In this document: one piece after another, positions 53,278 through 61,150 of the stretch | Layout of the letters: every line of letters starts with the position of its first letter | Numbering within the stretch: the first letter of the stretch is position 1 | Source of the DNA: Peptoniphilaceae bacterium | GTDB taxonomy: Bacteria > Bacillota > Clostridia > Tissierellales > Peptoniphilaceae | Assembly: GCA_030152565.1 (NCBI GenBank) | Contig: JASLJE010000004.1 | Span: 77,038-141,037, forward strand | DNA length: 64,000 nt | Reading direction: 5' to 3' | Program-made: the position numbers and the translations under genes | The notes under the pieces: model-generated | Databases searched by the model: none | What the model was told of the DNA's origin: nothing | Seen by the model: only the letters and a program-made list of their open reading frames with translations

Positions 53278-54720
53278 ATGTTTAAAAAGTTATTTGATAA
53301 ATTTAAGAAAAAAGATGATGAAGACAAGGATATAGATCTTATTGACCAGGGCCAGGAGGAAGTAGAAGAAGCAGCCAAGGAAGTGGTTGAATCAGCTGAG
53401 AACTTAAGGGACCAGGCAGATGACATCAGTGAAAGACTTGATAAAAAACTAGAAGAAGATAAGAAAAGACTAGAAGAGGACAAAAAGAAGTTAGAGGAAG
53501 ATAGGAAGAAACTAGAAGAAGAATTGATAGAACCTCTAGCAGAAGAAGTTGAAAAGATAAAAAAAGATATTAAAGAAGAGAAGGATTTAGTAGACAATCT
53601 TATAGAAGAGGAAGAAAAGGTAGTAGAAAAACTTCTAGAAGAAGACAAGAAAGAATGGGAAGAAGATAAAAAAGAACTGGAAGCCGAAGAAGATAGTTTT
53701 GAAAAAGAGCAGGTTGAAGAAGTTGAAACTGAAGAAGTTAAAATCGAAGAGGAAAGTCTTGATGTCAAAGAAGCTCCTATAGAAGAAGAAAAACCTAAGA
53801 AGAAGGGCTTTTTAGATAGGTTAAAGGAAGGTCTTACTAAGACTAGGGACGCCATGAGCTCTTCCATAGATAATCTTATCAATGGCAAGGCTAAGATAGA
53901 TGATGATCTTTATGAAGAATTAGAAGAAATCATGATATCTGCAGATATGGGAGTTGAAACTACCATAAATATTATAGACCAACTAAGAGATAATATAGAA
54001 GAGAAAAGAATTAGGGACCCGAAACTTATAAAGGTTGAGTTGGAAACCATAATGAAGGAAGAATTAAGATCTAAAAACTCAGATAACGATCTTAAGATAG
54101 AAGATGGTAAGCAAACAGTTATTTTAGTTATAGGAGTAAATGGGGTGGGTAAGACTACTACCATAGGTAAATTGGCCTATAATATAAAAAATGAAGGAAA
54201 TTCAGTTATGTTGGCAGCCGCAGATACCTTTAGGGCAGCGGCCATAGAACAATTAACAGAATGGTCCAACAGGGCTGATGTGGAAATAATCTCCCATGCT
54301 GAAGGTGCAGATCCTGCCTCAGTAGTCTTTGATGCTGTCCATGCACAAAAGGCTAGGAATAAGGATGTTTTAATCTGTGATACAGCTGGAAGGCTTCACA
54401 ATAAGAAAAACCTGATGAATGAGTTGGAAAAAATCAACAGGGTTATAGATAGGGAACATCCAGATGCAAATAGGGAAACTCTTTTAGTTCTAGATGCAAC
54501 TACAGGTCAAAATGCCATCTATCAGGCCAAGGAATTCTCCAAGGTAGCTGACATAACAGGTATAGTTTTAACCAAGTTGGACGGAACAGCAAAGGGAGGG
54601 GTAGTATTCCCTCTACAAATAGAGCACAATATACCAGTTAAATATATAGGAATTGGTGAGCAAATGGACAATTTAGAGAAGTTTGACTCAGATAAATTTG
54701 TTGAGGCCTTATTGAGCTAG
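53278..54720 (+). CDS. ftsY: Signal recognition particle receptor FtsY
   Basis: SRP receptor GTPase that docks SRP-ribosome complexes to the membrane. An unusually long, highly charged, coiled-coil-prone N-terminal A domain (residues 1 to about 180, dominated by Glu, Lys and Asp) precedes the NG domain. The P-loop GVNGVGKTTT lies near 285, DTAGR near 369 and TKLDGTAKGG near 432. The full length is 480 residues, against about 330 in B. subtilis; the extra is all A domain. It starts at the base after the smc stop. A Ser-rich antisense frame is an artefact of this biased region. Confidence 0.96.
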   Translation: MFKKLFDKFKKKDDEDKDIDLIDQGQEEVEEAAKEVVESAENLRDQADDISERLDKKLEEDKKRLEEDKKKLEEDRKKLEEELIEPLAEEVEKIKKDIKEEKDLVDNLIEEEEKVVEKLLEEDKKEWEEDKKELEAEEDSFEKEQVEEVETEEVKIEEESLDVKEAPIEEEKPKKKGFLDRLKEGLTKTRDAMSSSIDNLINGKAKIDDDLYEELEEIMISADMGVETTINIIDQLRDNIEEKRIRDPKLIKVELETIMKEELRSKNSDNDLKIEDGKQTVILVIGVNGVGKTTTIGKLAYNIKNEGNSVMLAAADTFRAAAIEQLTEWSNRADVEIISHAEGADPASVVFDAVHAQKARNKDVLICDTAGRLHNKKNLMNELEKINRVIDREHPDANRETLLVLDATTGQNAIYQAKEFSKVADITGIVLTKLDGTAKGGVVFPLQIEHNIPVKYIGIGEQMDNLEKFDSDKFVEALLS

Positions 54721-54738
54721 AAAACTTATTTAAAAGCC

Positions 54739-54767
54739 TTGACAAAGGGCTTAAATCATAGTATTAT
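54739..54767 (+). promoter_or_regulatory. Promoter of ylxM-ffh, upstream of the ftsY terminator
   Basis: TTGACA (54739-54744), 17-bp spacer, TATTAT (54762-54767). The predicted start (about 54774) falls within the 5' arm of the following terminator hairpin, so transcripts begun here would lack about half the stem and should not be terminated. Confidence 0.72.
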
Positions 54768-54768
54768 T

Positions 54769-54805
54769 ATCACTGTCAATGTTTTAGCTTGACAGTGATT
54801 TTTTT
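54769..54805 (+). terminator. Intrinsic terminator after ftsY
   Basis: Eleven-bp perfect stem (54769-54779 with 54789-54799), nine-base loop, seven-U tail. It should stop smc-ftsY transcripts but not those starting from the promoter just upstream. Confidence 0.9.
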
Positions 54806-54816
54806 AATGAGGCGAC

Positions 54817-55155
54817 ATGGAAAAGAATATAAGATTTGGTATTTTATATGAATACTATGGAAATTTATTAAACAAAAAACAATCAGAGGCAATCGAGCAA
54901 TACTATTTGGAAGATCTATCACTGACAGAGATAGCCGAACTAAATGATATTAGTAAGCAGGCGGTGTCAGATATGCTTAAAAGATCTGAAAAGAAGCTCG
55001 AAAAATATGAGGAAAAGTTAAGGTTACTGGCCAAGTTAAATGACTTGCAAAAGAACCTGGAAGACCTGGATACATATTTGCAAGACAATATGGAAGAGGC
55101 CTCATATGGAAAAGCAAGTGAAATTATATCAGATATGATAAAGAAAATTACTTAG
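54817..55155 (+). CDS. ylxM: YlxM family DNA-binding protein (UPF0122)
   Basis: A 112-residue helix-turn-helix protein with sigma-factor-like region 4 (LTEIAELNDISKQAVSDMLK, about residues 36-55). YlxM is encoded next to ffh in Bacillota and in Streptococcus affects SRP function. The C-terminal part is a charged helix. It precedes ffh by 11 bases. Whether it regulates the operon or acts on SRP is not shown by the sequence. Confidence 0.92.
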   Translation: MEKNIRFGILYEYYGNLLNKKQSEAIEQYYLEDLSLTEIAELNDISKQAVSDMLKRSEKKLEKYEEKLRLLAKLNDLQKNLEDLDTYLQDNMEEASYGKASEIISDMIKKIT

Positions 55156-55166
55156 GATGTGAAATT

Positions 55167-56501
55167 ATGTTTGCAAACTTATCAGACAGACTTCAAGATC
55201 TTATGTCTAACTTAAAGGGCAAGGGCAAGCTTACAGAAAAAGATATTGACCAGGCCATGAGAGAGATTAGACTGGCGCTTCTTGAAGCAGATGTTAACTA
55301 CAAAGTTGTAAAAAGTTTCGTTAAAAGAGTAAAAGAAAGATCCATGGGCGTTGAAGTAATGGAGAGTCTTACACCAGGACAAATGGTTGTTAAGATAGTA
55401 AACGAAGAATTAGTTAGTTTGATGGAAGATCCAAATCAAAAACTAGTGATTGCTTCAAAGCCACCTACAATCATACTTATGTGTGGTTTACAAGGGGCTG
55501 GTAAAACTACTCATTCCGGTAAGTTGGCTCTTTATTTGAAAAAACAAAATAAAAAACCATTATTAGTTGCAGCTGATATTTATAGGCCAGCAGCTATAGA
55601 CCAATTACAAGTAGTTGGTAAACAGGCTGGTGTTCCAGTCTTTACAATGGGAAAAACAGATCCGGTAACCATAGCTAAAAAGGCTGTTGAAGAAGCAGAG
55701 AAAAATGGTAACGACGTTGTTATCATAGATACTGCAGGCCGTCTACATATTGATGATTCTCTTATGGGAGAGTTAAAAAATATAAAAGATGTGGTCGATG
55801 TTACAGAAACATTTTTAGTAGTGGATGCCATGACTGGACAAGACGCTGTTAACGTGGCAACTAGTTTTAACGAACAATTGGAATTGACAGGAATTATACT
55901 TACTAAGTTAGATGGGGATGCCCGTGGTGGTGCGGCCTTATCTATAAGGGAAGTTACGAAAAAACCTATTAAGTTTATCGGTGTGGGAGAAAAGTTGGAA
56001 GACTTGGAACCTTTCCATCCAGACAGGGTGGCATCCAGAATACTTGGAATGGGTGATGTTTTAAGTTTAATCGAAAAGGCTGAAAAGGCCATTGATGAGG
56101 AGAAGGCTAAGGAATTAGAGCAAAAGCTTAGAAATCAAAGTTTTGACCTAAATGACTTCTTGGATCAAATTGATCAAATGAGAAACATGGGGCCTATGGA
56201 AGATATACTGGGCATGATACCAGGTATGAACAATAAGGCTTTAAAAGGACTTAACTTCGATGAGAAGAATGTGGACCGAGTAGAGGCGATAATTTTTTCA
56301 ATGACACCTGAAGAAAGAAGTAAACCAGAGATTATCAACAGCAGTAGAAGAAAGAGAATTGCTGAAGGATCAGGAACTTCTGTAGTAGAAGTAAATAAAT
56401 TATTAAAACAGTTTAAAGATACTAAAAAGTTAATGAAACAAATGGGAAATTTACAAAAAAATATGGGAAAAAAAGGAAAATTTAAATTACCCTTTTTCTA
56501 A
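55167..56501 (+). CDS. ffh: Signal recognition particle protein Ffh
   Basis: GTPase subunit of the SRP that binds signal sequences and 4.5S/6S RNA. The N domain is followed by the P-loop GLQGAGKTT (residues 107-115), with Ala where Ser is usual. DTAGR lies near 191 and TKLDGDARGG near 247. The methionine-rich M domain is C-terminal (about 296-440). 444 residues is normal. It works with FtsY just upstream. No SRP RNA gene is seen in this window. Confidence 0.97.
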   Translation: MFANLSDRLQDLMSNLKGKGKLTEKDIDQAMREIRLALLEADVNYKVVKSFVKRVKERSMGVEVMESLTPGQMVVKIVNEELVSLMEDPNQKLVIASKPPTIILMCGLQGAGKTTHSGKLALYLKKQNKKPLLVAADIYRPAAIDQLQVVGKQAGVPVFTMGKTDPVTIAKKAVEEAEKNGNDVVIIDTAGRLHIDDSLMGELKNIKDVVDVTETFLVVDAMTGQDAVNVATSFNEQLELTGIILTKLDGDARGGAALSIREVTKKPIKFIGVGEKLEDLEPFHPDRVASRILGMGDVLSLIEKAEKAIDEEKAKELEQKLRNQSFDLNDFLDQIDQMRNMGPMEDILGMIPGMNNKALKGLNFDEKNVDRVEAIIFSMTPEERSKPEIINSSRRKRIAEGSGTSVVEVNKLLKQFKDTKKLMKQMGNLQKNMGKKGKFKLPFF

Positions 56502-56522
56502 TAAATTAAATGGAGGAATATT

Positions 56523-56789
56523 ATGGCAGTAAAAATAAGAATGAAAAGACTTGGCGCAAAGAAGAAACCTTTCTACAGAATCGTTGTAGCGGATTCAAGA
56601 TCACCAAGAGATGGTAGATTTATCGAAGAAATAGGATACTACAATCCAGTTTCTACACCAAAGGAATTCAAAGTAGATGCTGAAAAAGCAGCTAAATGGA
56701 TCCAAACTGGTGCTAAGCCAACTGAAACAGTTGCAAAATTATTTAAAGAACATAACGTTTTAGAAAACACTGAAGAAAAAGCTGAATAG
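56523..56789 (+). CDS. rpsP: Ribosomal protein S16
   Basis: An 88-residue small-subunit protein with the S16 start VKIRMKRLGAKKKPFYRIVV and the SRSPRDGRFIEEIGYYNP block. It begins the conserved rpsP-khpA-rimM-trmD-rplS cluster after a TGGAGG ribosome binding site and follows ffh without an obvious terminator. Confidence 0.98.
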   Translation: MAVKIRMKRLGAKKKPFYRIVVADSRSPRDGRFIEEIGYYNPVSTPKEFKVDAEKAAKWIQTGAKPTETVAKLFKEHNVLENTEEKAE

Positions 56790-56791
56790 TT

Positions 56792-57025
56792 ATGAGAGAA
56801 ATAGTAGAATTTATAGCTAAGGAACTTGTATCACATCCAGAAGAGGTTCAAGTATTAGAACATTCTGAAGGTGGAGTAGTAGATTTGAAACTTTTAGTAC
56901 ATCCTGATGACATGGGCAAGGTAATTGGAAAACAAGGTAGGATTGCAAATTCTATCAGATCCATTATAAAGGCATGTGCTATTAAGGAAGAAAAGAAAGT
57001 TAATCTTGAGATAGATTCAAAATAA
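56792..57025 (+). CDS. khpA: KH-domain RNA-binding protein KhpA (YlqC)
   Basis: A 77-residue single KH domain with the GKQG loop in GKVIGKQGRIANSI (residues 46-59). In Streptococcus pneumoniae KhpA pairs with KhpB and affects cell elongation and division mRNAs. It lies two bases after rpsP and one base before rimM, the standard cluster position. Confidence 0.95.
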   Translation: MREIVEFIAKELVSHPEEVQVLEHSEGGVVDLKLLVHPDDMGKVIGKQGRIANSIRSIIKACAIKEEKKVNLEIDSK

Positions 57026-57026
57026 T

Positions 57027-57524
57027 ATGAATAAAATTATAGTTGGAAGAATATTAAATACTCATGGTATAAAGGGCGTTCTAAAAATCGAAAGGACCAA
57101 TGACGAATCATTTACTAGGGATATTGCTTATTACTTAGGTGATAAGTATAGACAGGTAAGTGTTGAGTCAGTAAGAGAGGACCATCCATTGGTTTATCTA
57201 AAATTCAAAGAATTTGATAATATTAATGATGTCTTACTCTTCAAGGGTCAATATATCTATATAGATGAAAAAGATTTAGAAGAACTTAAAGATGATGAAT
57301 TCTATATAAAAGATCTTATTGGGTTAAGAGTAGTTGACCAAGATGAAAACGAATTGGGAGAAATGAAAGATGTTCTAGCCTATGCTGCAAATGACGTCTA
57401 CCTAATTAACGGACCAGAAGGCGAGTTAATGGTACCAGCAGTAAAAGAGTTTGTAGAAGAAATAAACATAGAAGAAGGTTTTATTAAGGTTAATTTGATA
57501 GAAGGAATGATAGATGAAGATTGA
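57027..57524 (+). CDS. rimM: 16S rRNA processing/maturation factor RimM
   Basis: 30S maturation factor that binds S19. The N-terminal barrel begins IIVGRILNTHGIKG and the C-terminal PRC-barrel-like domain (about 90-163) includes GPEGELMVPAVKEFV. 165 residues is typical. It overlaps trmD by 11 bases, the conserved rimM-trmD coupling. Confidence 0.96.
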   Translation: MNKIIVGRILNTHGIKGVLKIERTNDESFTRDIAYYLGDKYRQVSVESVREDHPLVYLKFKEFDNINDVLLFKGQYIYIDEKDLEELKDDEFYIKDLIGLRVVDQDENELGEMKDVLAYAANDVYLINGPEGELMVPAVKEFVEEINIEEGFIKVNLIEGMIDED

Positions 57525-58206
57525 TGTGCTAACCTTGTTTCCAGAATCCTTTAACTTCCTTAGGGAATATGGGGTTATTGGCAAGGCTATAGAAAATGAT
57601 AAAATATCACTTAATACTACTAATATAAGAGACTTTTCCTTGAATAAACACAAGAAGGTCGATGATGAGGTCTATGGTGGAGAGGCTGGAATGCTTATGA
57701 CAGCTCAACCAGTTGTAGATGCCATAGAATATATTAGTGATAGTAAGTCAAAGGTTATCTTTCTAGGCCCTCAAGGCAGACTATTAGACCAGGAATTGGC
57801 CAAGGAACTATCTGAAGAGGAGCACTTGGTTTTATTGTGCGGCCACTATGAAGGTATAGATTCAAGAGTTACAGATAATTTTGTTGATATGGAAGTATCC
57901 ATAGGAGATTATGTTTTAACTGGGGGAGAAATACCAGCCATGGTCCTTATTGATTCAGTTGTTAGATTGATTGATGGGGTACTGGGTAATAGTGAGTCAT
58001 ATAAGACTGACTCCCACTATAATAATCTTTTACAACACGACAACTACACGAGACCTAGAGACTATAGAGGTTACAAAGTACCAGAGGTTTTGTTTTCAGG
58101 TAATCACAAGATGATTGCAGAATGGAAAAAACAAAGTAGTATAGAAAATACTAAAAACAAAAGACCGGATCTTTATGAAAAATACATAAGGTCCTTAGAC
58201 AAATAA
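57514..58206 (+). CDS. trmD: tRNA (guanine-37-N1) methyltransferase TrmD
   Basis: SPOUT methyltransferase forming m1G37, which prevents frameshifting. The trefoil-knot SAM-binding motifs LCGHYEGIDSRV (near 108) and SIGDYVLTGGE (near 129) are present, and the C-terminal domain ends with the SDxDR-equivalent region. 230 residues is typical. It starts within rimM and is followed 18 bases later by rplS. Confidence 0.97.
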   Translation: MKIDVLTLFPESFNFLREYGVIGKAIENDKISLNTTNIRDFSLNKHKKVDDEVYGGEAGMLMTAQPVVDAIEYISDSKSKVIFLGPQGRLLDQELAKELSEEEHLVLLCGHYEGIDSRVTDNFVDMEVSIGDYVLTGGEIPAMVLIDSVVRLIDGVLGNSESYKTDSHYNNLLQHDNYTRPRDYRGYKVPEVLFSGNHKMIAEWKKQSSIENTKNKRPDLYEKYIRSLDK

Positions 58207-58224
58207 TATAGCCAGGAGGAAGAA

Positions 58225-58572
58225 ATGGAAGTTATAAAACAAATTGAAAAAGAACAATTAAAAGACAATGTACCTGCTATTAACGTTGGAGATACTGTTA
58301 AAATTGCCTACAGAATTAAAGAAGGCGAAAGAGAAAGAATACAAATGTTCGAAGGAACAATTATCAAAATCCAAGGTTCAAGCAATAGAAAAGCTTTTAC
58401 AGTTAGAAGATTAAGCTACGGTGTTGGAGTTGAAAGAACTTTCTTAGTTCACTCACCAAGAGTTGAAGAAATAACTGTAACTAAAAAAGGTAAAGTTAGA
58501 AGATCTAAGTTATTCTACTTAAGAAACCGTGTTGGTAAAGCGGCTAAAGTTAAAGAAAAAACTAATTACTAA
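58225..58572 (+). CDS. rplS: Ribosomal protein L19
   Basis: A 115-residue large-subunit protein located at the subunit interface. The motif RIQMFEGTIIKIQGS near residue 38 and the C-terminal RSKLFYLRNRVGKAAKVKE are diagnostic. It closes the rpsP to rplS cluster with a GCCAGGAGG ribosome binding site and a GC-rich terminator. Confidence 0.98.
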   Translation: MEVIKQIEKEQLKDNVPAINVGDTVKIAYRIKEGERERIQMFEGTIIKIQGSSNRKAFTVRRLSYGVGVERTFLVHSPRVEEITVTKKGKVRRSKLFYLRNRVGKAAKVKEKTNY

Positions 58573-58578
58573 AATTAT

Positions 58579-58599
58579 GGGCCCTCAGGCCCTTTTTTT
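58579..58599 (+). terminator. Intrinsic terminator after rplS
   Basis: GGGCC (58579-58583), CTCA loop, GGCCC (58588-58592), seven-U tail. It ends the rpsP-rplS operon. Confidence 0.93.
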
Positions 58600-58613
58600 A
58601 ATATGGAGGTAAT

Positions 58614-59453
58614 ATGAATATTAATTGGTATCCAGGTCATATGAAAAAGTCCACCGATTCAATTAGAGAAAGTTTAAAAGTAGTGGATATAGTGGCAGAG
58701 ATAGTAGATGCTAGAATACCATTTAGTAGTAGAAATCCTGCTTTAGATGAAATCATAGGTGATTTTCCAAGACTTATTATCTTTAATAAATATGATTTGG
58801 CAAATGAAGAAGAAAACAAAAAATGGATGGCTTATTTTAGGGAGCACAAATTACCTGTAGTAGGTTTTAACTCTCTTACTGATAGAAAGACTAGTAAGCT
58901 TTATAATATTTCCAAGGAATTATTAAAGGAAAAATTTGAAAGAGACAAGTCAAAAAACATTACCAATCCTACCATTAAAATGATGGTGGTAGGTATACCT
59001 AATGTGGGCAAGTCTACTTTTATAAATAATGTTTCCAAGAGAAAGGGAACCAGAGTGGGGAATAGACCAGGGGTTACTAAGGTAAACCAATGGATTAAAA
59101 CCGATTCCAATCTTTTACTTTTGGATACTCCAGGAGTTTTATGGCCTAAGTTTGAAAGTCCAGACAAGGCACTTAACCTAGCTTTTACAGGAGCTATTAA
59201 GGATGAGATTATGGATGTGGAAAACTTATCCTATAAGTTGCTAGAAAAGCTAATCTCTATAGATGAGACCATAATTACTGATAGGTATCAAGTGGAAATA
59301 AGTGAGGATACCTTGGAGGTTATGGAAGACATAGCCAGAAGAAGGGGCTGTATCTTAAGGGGTAATGAAATAGACTACAATAAGGTAGCCAATGTAATCC
59401 TAGATGATTTTAGAAAGAATAGGATGGGTAGAATTACCCTAGAAACTGTATAA
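58614..59453 (+). CDS. rbgA: Ribosome biogenesis GTPase RbgA (YlqF)
   Basis: Circularly permuted GTPase needed for late 50S assembly. The G4 motif NKYD (about residues 58-61) precedes the G1 loop GIPNVGKST (about 125-133), and G3 is DTPG near 173. The N-terminal MNINWYPGHMKKS is conserved in the family. 279 residues is typical. It is transcribed after the rplS terminator and ends in its own terminator. Confidence 0.95.
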   Translation: MNINWYPGHMKKSTDSIRESLKVVDIVAEIVDARIPFSSRNPALDEIIGDFPRLIIFNKYDLANEEENKKWMAYFREHKLPVVGFNSLTDRKTSKLYNISKELLKEKFERDKSKNITNPTIKMMVVGIPNVGKSTFINNVSKRKGTRVGNRPGVTKVNQWIKTDSNLLLLDTPGVLWPKFESPDKALNLAFTGAIKDEIMDVENLSYKLLEKLISIDETIITDRYQVEISEDTLEVMEDIARRRGCILRGNEIDYNKVANVILDDFRKNRMGRITLETV

Positions 59454-59474
59454 AAGAGCTTAGGCTCTTTTTTT
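59453..59474 (+). terminator. Intrinsic terminator after rbgA
   Basis: Seven-bp stem (59453-59459 with 59464-59470), TTAG loop, U-run continuing through 59474. It begins at the final base of the rbgA stop codon. Confidence 0.9.
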
Positions 59475-59490
59475 CTAATTTTTAATAATT

Positions 59491-59519
59491 ATGAAAAGAC
59501 AAGGGCCTAAATATATAAT
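59491..59519 (+). promoter_or_regulatory. Probable promoter of rnhB-dprA
   Basis: ATGAAA (59491-59496), 17-bp spacer, TATAAT (59514-59519), leading into an AGGAGG-type ribosome binding site before rnhB. The -35 has one mismatch to TTGAAA. Confidence 0.6.
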
Positions 59520-59540
59520 AGGATAGATAGGAGGGATAGT

Positions 59541-60188
59541 ATGAAGGTAAAATTAAAAAAAGATCAAGTAAATAAGTTGTATGAATTGACCCAGGGCCAT
59601 CAAATGATATGTGGGATCGATGAGGTGGGCAGAGGGCCTATAGCAGGTCCTGTTGTAAGCTGCTCAGTAATCATGGATACTAGTGAATTAATTGATGAAA
59701 TAAAGGATTCAAAAAAACTAACTGACAAGAAAAGACGAGAACTGGCAAAAAAGATTGAAGAAAAAGCCTTGGCCATAGGTTATGGCATAGTAGATGCCAA
59801 GACCATAGACCAAATAAATATTAGGCAGGCCACCCTCTTATCCATGCAGGTAGCATCAGAAACCATGGTAGACAAGGAGGGGAAAATCATCAAGCCTGAC
59901 CTTCTTCTAATAGATGCTGAGTTAATTGAAAGCGACAGGGACCAAATAGCTATTATAGGAGGAGACGACTTGGTTTATTCCATATCTTGTGCCTCTATCT
60001 TAGCCAAGGTCTATAGGGACGATATCATGATAGCCTATGGACAGACTCATCCTGAATATAAGTTTGAAAACCATAAGGGCTATGGAACTAAGGCCCACTA
60101 CCAGGCCTTGGAAGAACATGGGGCTCTGGAAATTCACAGAGAGTCATTTTTAGGCAAGTTTTATGAGAAGTTAAAGACTGGAGACTAG
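59541..60188 (+). CDS. rnhB: Ribonuclease HII
   Basis: Removes RNA from RNA-DNA hybrids and single ribonucleotides. The active-site motif CGIDEVGRGPIAG (near 24) supplies Asp and Glu, with further acidic residues in LLLIDAE near 125. 215 residues. It begins after its own likely promoter and is followed immediately (TAG then ATG) by dprA. Genes rnhB, dprA and topA occur in this order in many Bacillota. Confidence 0.96.
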   Translation: MKVKLKKDQVNKLYELTQGHQMICGIDEVGRGPIAGPVVSCSVIMDTSELIDEIKDSKKLTDKKRRELAKKIEEKALAIGYGIVDAKTIDQINIRQATLLSMQVASETMVDKEGKIIKPDLLLIDAELIESDRDQIAIIGGDDLVYSISCASILAKVYRDDIMIAYGQTHPEYKFENHKGYGTKAHYQALEEHGALEIHRESFLGKFYEKLKTGD

Positions 60189-61046
60189 ATGGAAGTTTTT
60201 AGGGATTTAATCTTATTTTTAAACAAGGTTGGTATAAATAATTTTAAACTGTTGAATATGATCAAATACAATAAGTTAATTGAACTTATAAATCTAGAAA
60301 ACTTAGACCAGCTGACCTATTTAAGTGAAGAGGATAGGCAGAAGATATATGAGGGAAAAAGGACCATAAAAATAGAAAATTATAAATATGAACTCTATAA
60401 GAATAAGATTGGATTTCTAACCATATTGGATAAGAATTATCCAGAACTTCTTTTAAATACTCCAGAGCCTCCCTGCCTTCTATACTATAAGGGCAGGTTG
60501 GATTTAATCCATAAAAAGACCATATCTATAGTAGGAACTAGAAAGCCTACTGCCTATGGGGAGAAGATGACCAAAAGTCTGGTCAAGGAGCTGGCTGGAA
60601 GGGGCCTGGTGATAGTTTCTGGCCTGGCCCTAGGCATAGATGGTATAAGCCATAGACAGGCCCTAGAATCAAAAACAGGGACTATAGGGGTTTTAGCCTC
60701 TTCCTTGGATATAATTTATCCCAGGGCCAATTGGGATATCTATGAGAGGATGGAAGACCAACTTCTCTTATCAGAATTTCCCCTAACGACCAAGCCTTAT
60801 AAGGTAAACTTTGTTAGGAGAAATAGGATAATTTCTGGACTTAGTCCAGGGACTATTGTAGTAGAGGCAAAGGAGAGATCAGGCTCCTTAATAACGGCCC
60901 AGTATGCAGCCAATCAAAATAGGGAAGTTTTTTGCCTGCCAGGCAATGTGGATAGTCCTTCTAGCAAGGGGACCAATGACCTGATAAAGAGAGGGGCCAA
61001 GTTGATAGATTCTATTGAAGATATTATGGAAGAAATTAGCTACTAG
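60189..61046 (+). CDS. dprA: DNA processing protein DprA
   Basis: RecA loader for incoming single-stranded DNA, used in natural transformation but retained widely in non-competent bacteria. The Rossmann fold region has IVGTRKPTAYGEKM near 112 and VSGLALGIDGISHRQAL near 142; FCLPGNVDSPSSKGTN near 253 completes the family signature. 285 residues, with little room for the extra C-terminal winged helix of some homologues. It abuts rnhB and ends at a terminator that overlaps the topA promoter region. Confidence 0.94.
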   Translation: MEVFRDLILFLNKVGINNFKLLNMIKYNKLIELINLENLDQLTYLSEEDRQKIYEGKRTIKIENYKYELYKNKIGFLTILDKNYPELLLNTPEPPCLLYYKGRLDLIHKKTISIVGTRKPTAYGEKMTKSLVKELAGRGLVIVSGLALGIDGISHRQALESKTGTIGVLASSLDIIYPRANWDIYERMEDQLLLSEFPLTTKPYKVNFVRRNRIISGLSPGTIVVEAKERSGSLITAQYAANQNREVFCLPGNVDSPSSKGTNDLIKRGAKLIDSIEDIMEEISY

Positions 61047-61049
61047 CTA

Positions 61050-61080
61050 AACTATAAACAAAAGTTTATAGTTTTTTATT
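61050..61080 (+). terminator. Intrinsic terminator after dprA
   Basis: Ten-bp perfect stem (61050-61059 with 61064-61073), AAAA loop, U-rich tail that runs to the edge of the topA promoter. Confidence 0.9.
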
Positions 61081-61081
61081 T

Positions 61082-61110
61082 TTGACAATAATCATTCATA
61101 ATACTATAAT
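61082..61110 (+). promoter_or_regulatory. Consensus promoter of topA
   Basis: Perfect TTGACA (61082-61087) and TATAAT (61105-61110), 17-bp spacer, directly after the dprA terminator. It is one of two perfect consensus promoters in the window. Confidence 0.92.
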
Positions 61111-61150
61111 ACAATTTATTGACATAATAATTAGGAAAAAGGGTGGAATA

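Noticed and set aside
53262..53888. 208-residue Ser-rich minus-strand frame opposite ftsY
   Set aside because: Antisense of a Glu/Lys-rich coding region automatically gives long Ser/Leu-rich frames. It lacks a start signal and any family resemblance.
55580..56092. 170-residue minus-strand frame opposite ffh, and similar ones opposite ftsZ, trmR, leuS and alaS
   Set aside because: Each is covered by a well-conserved gene on the + strand and has no ribosome binding site.
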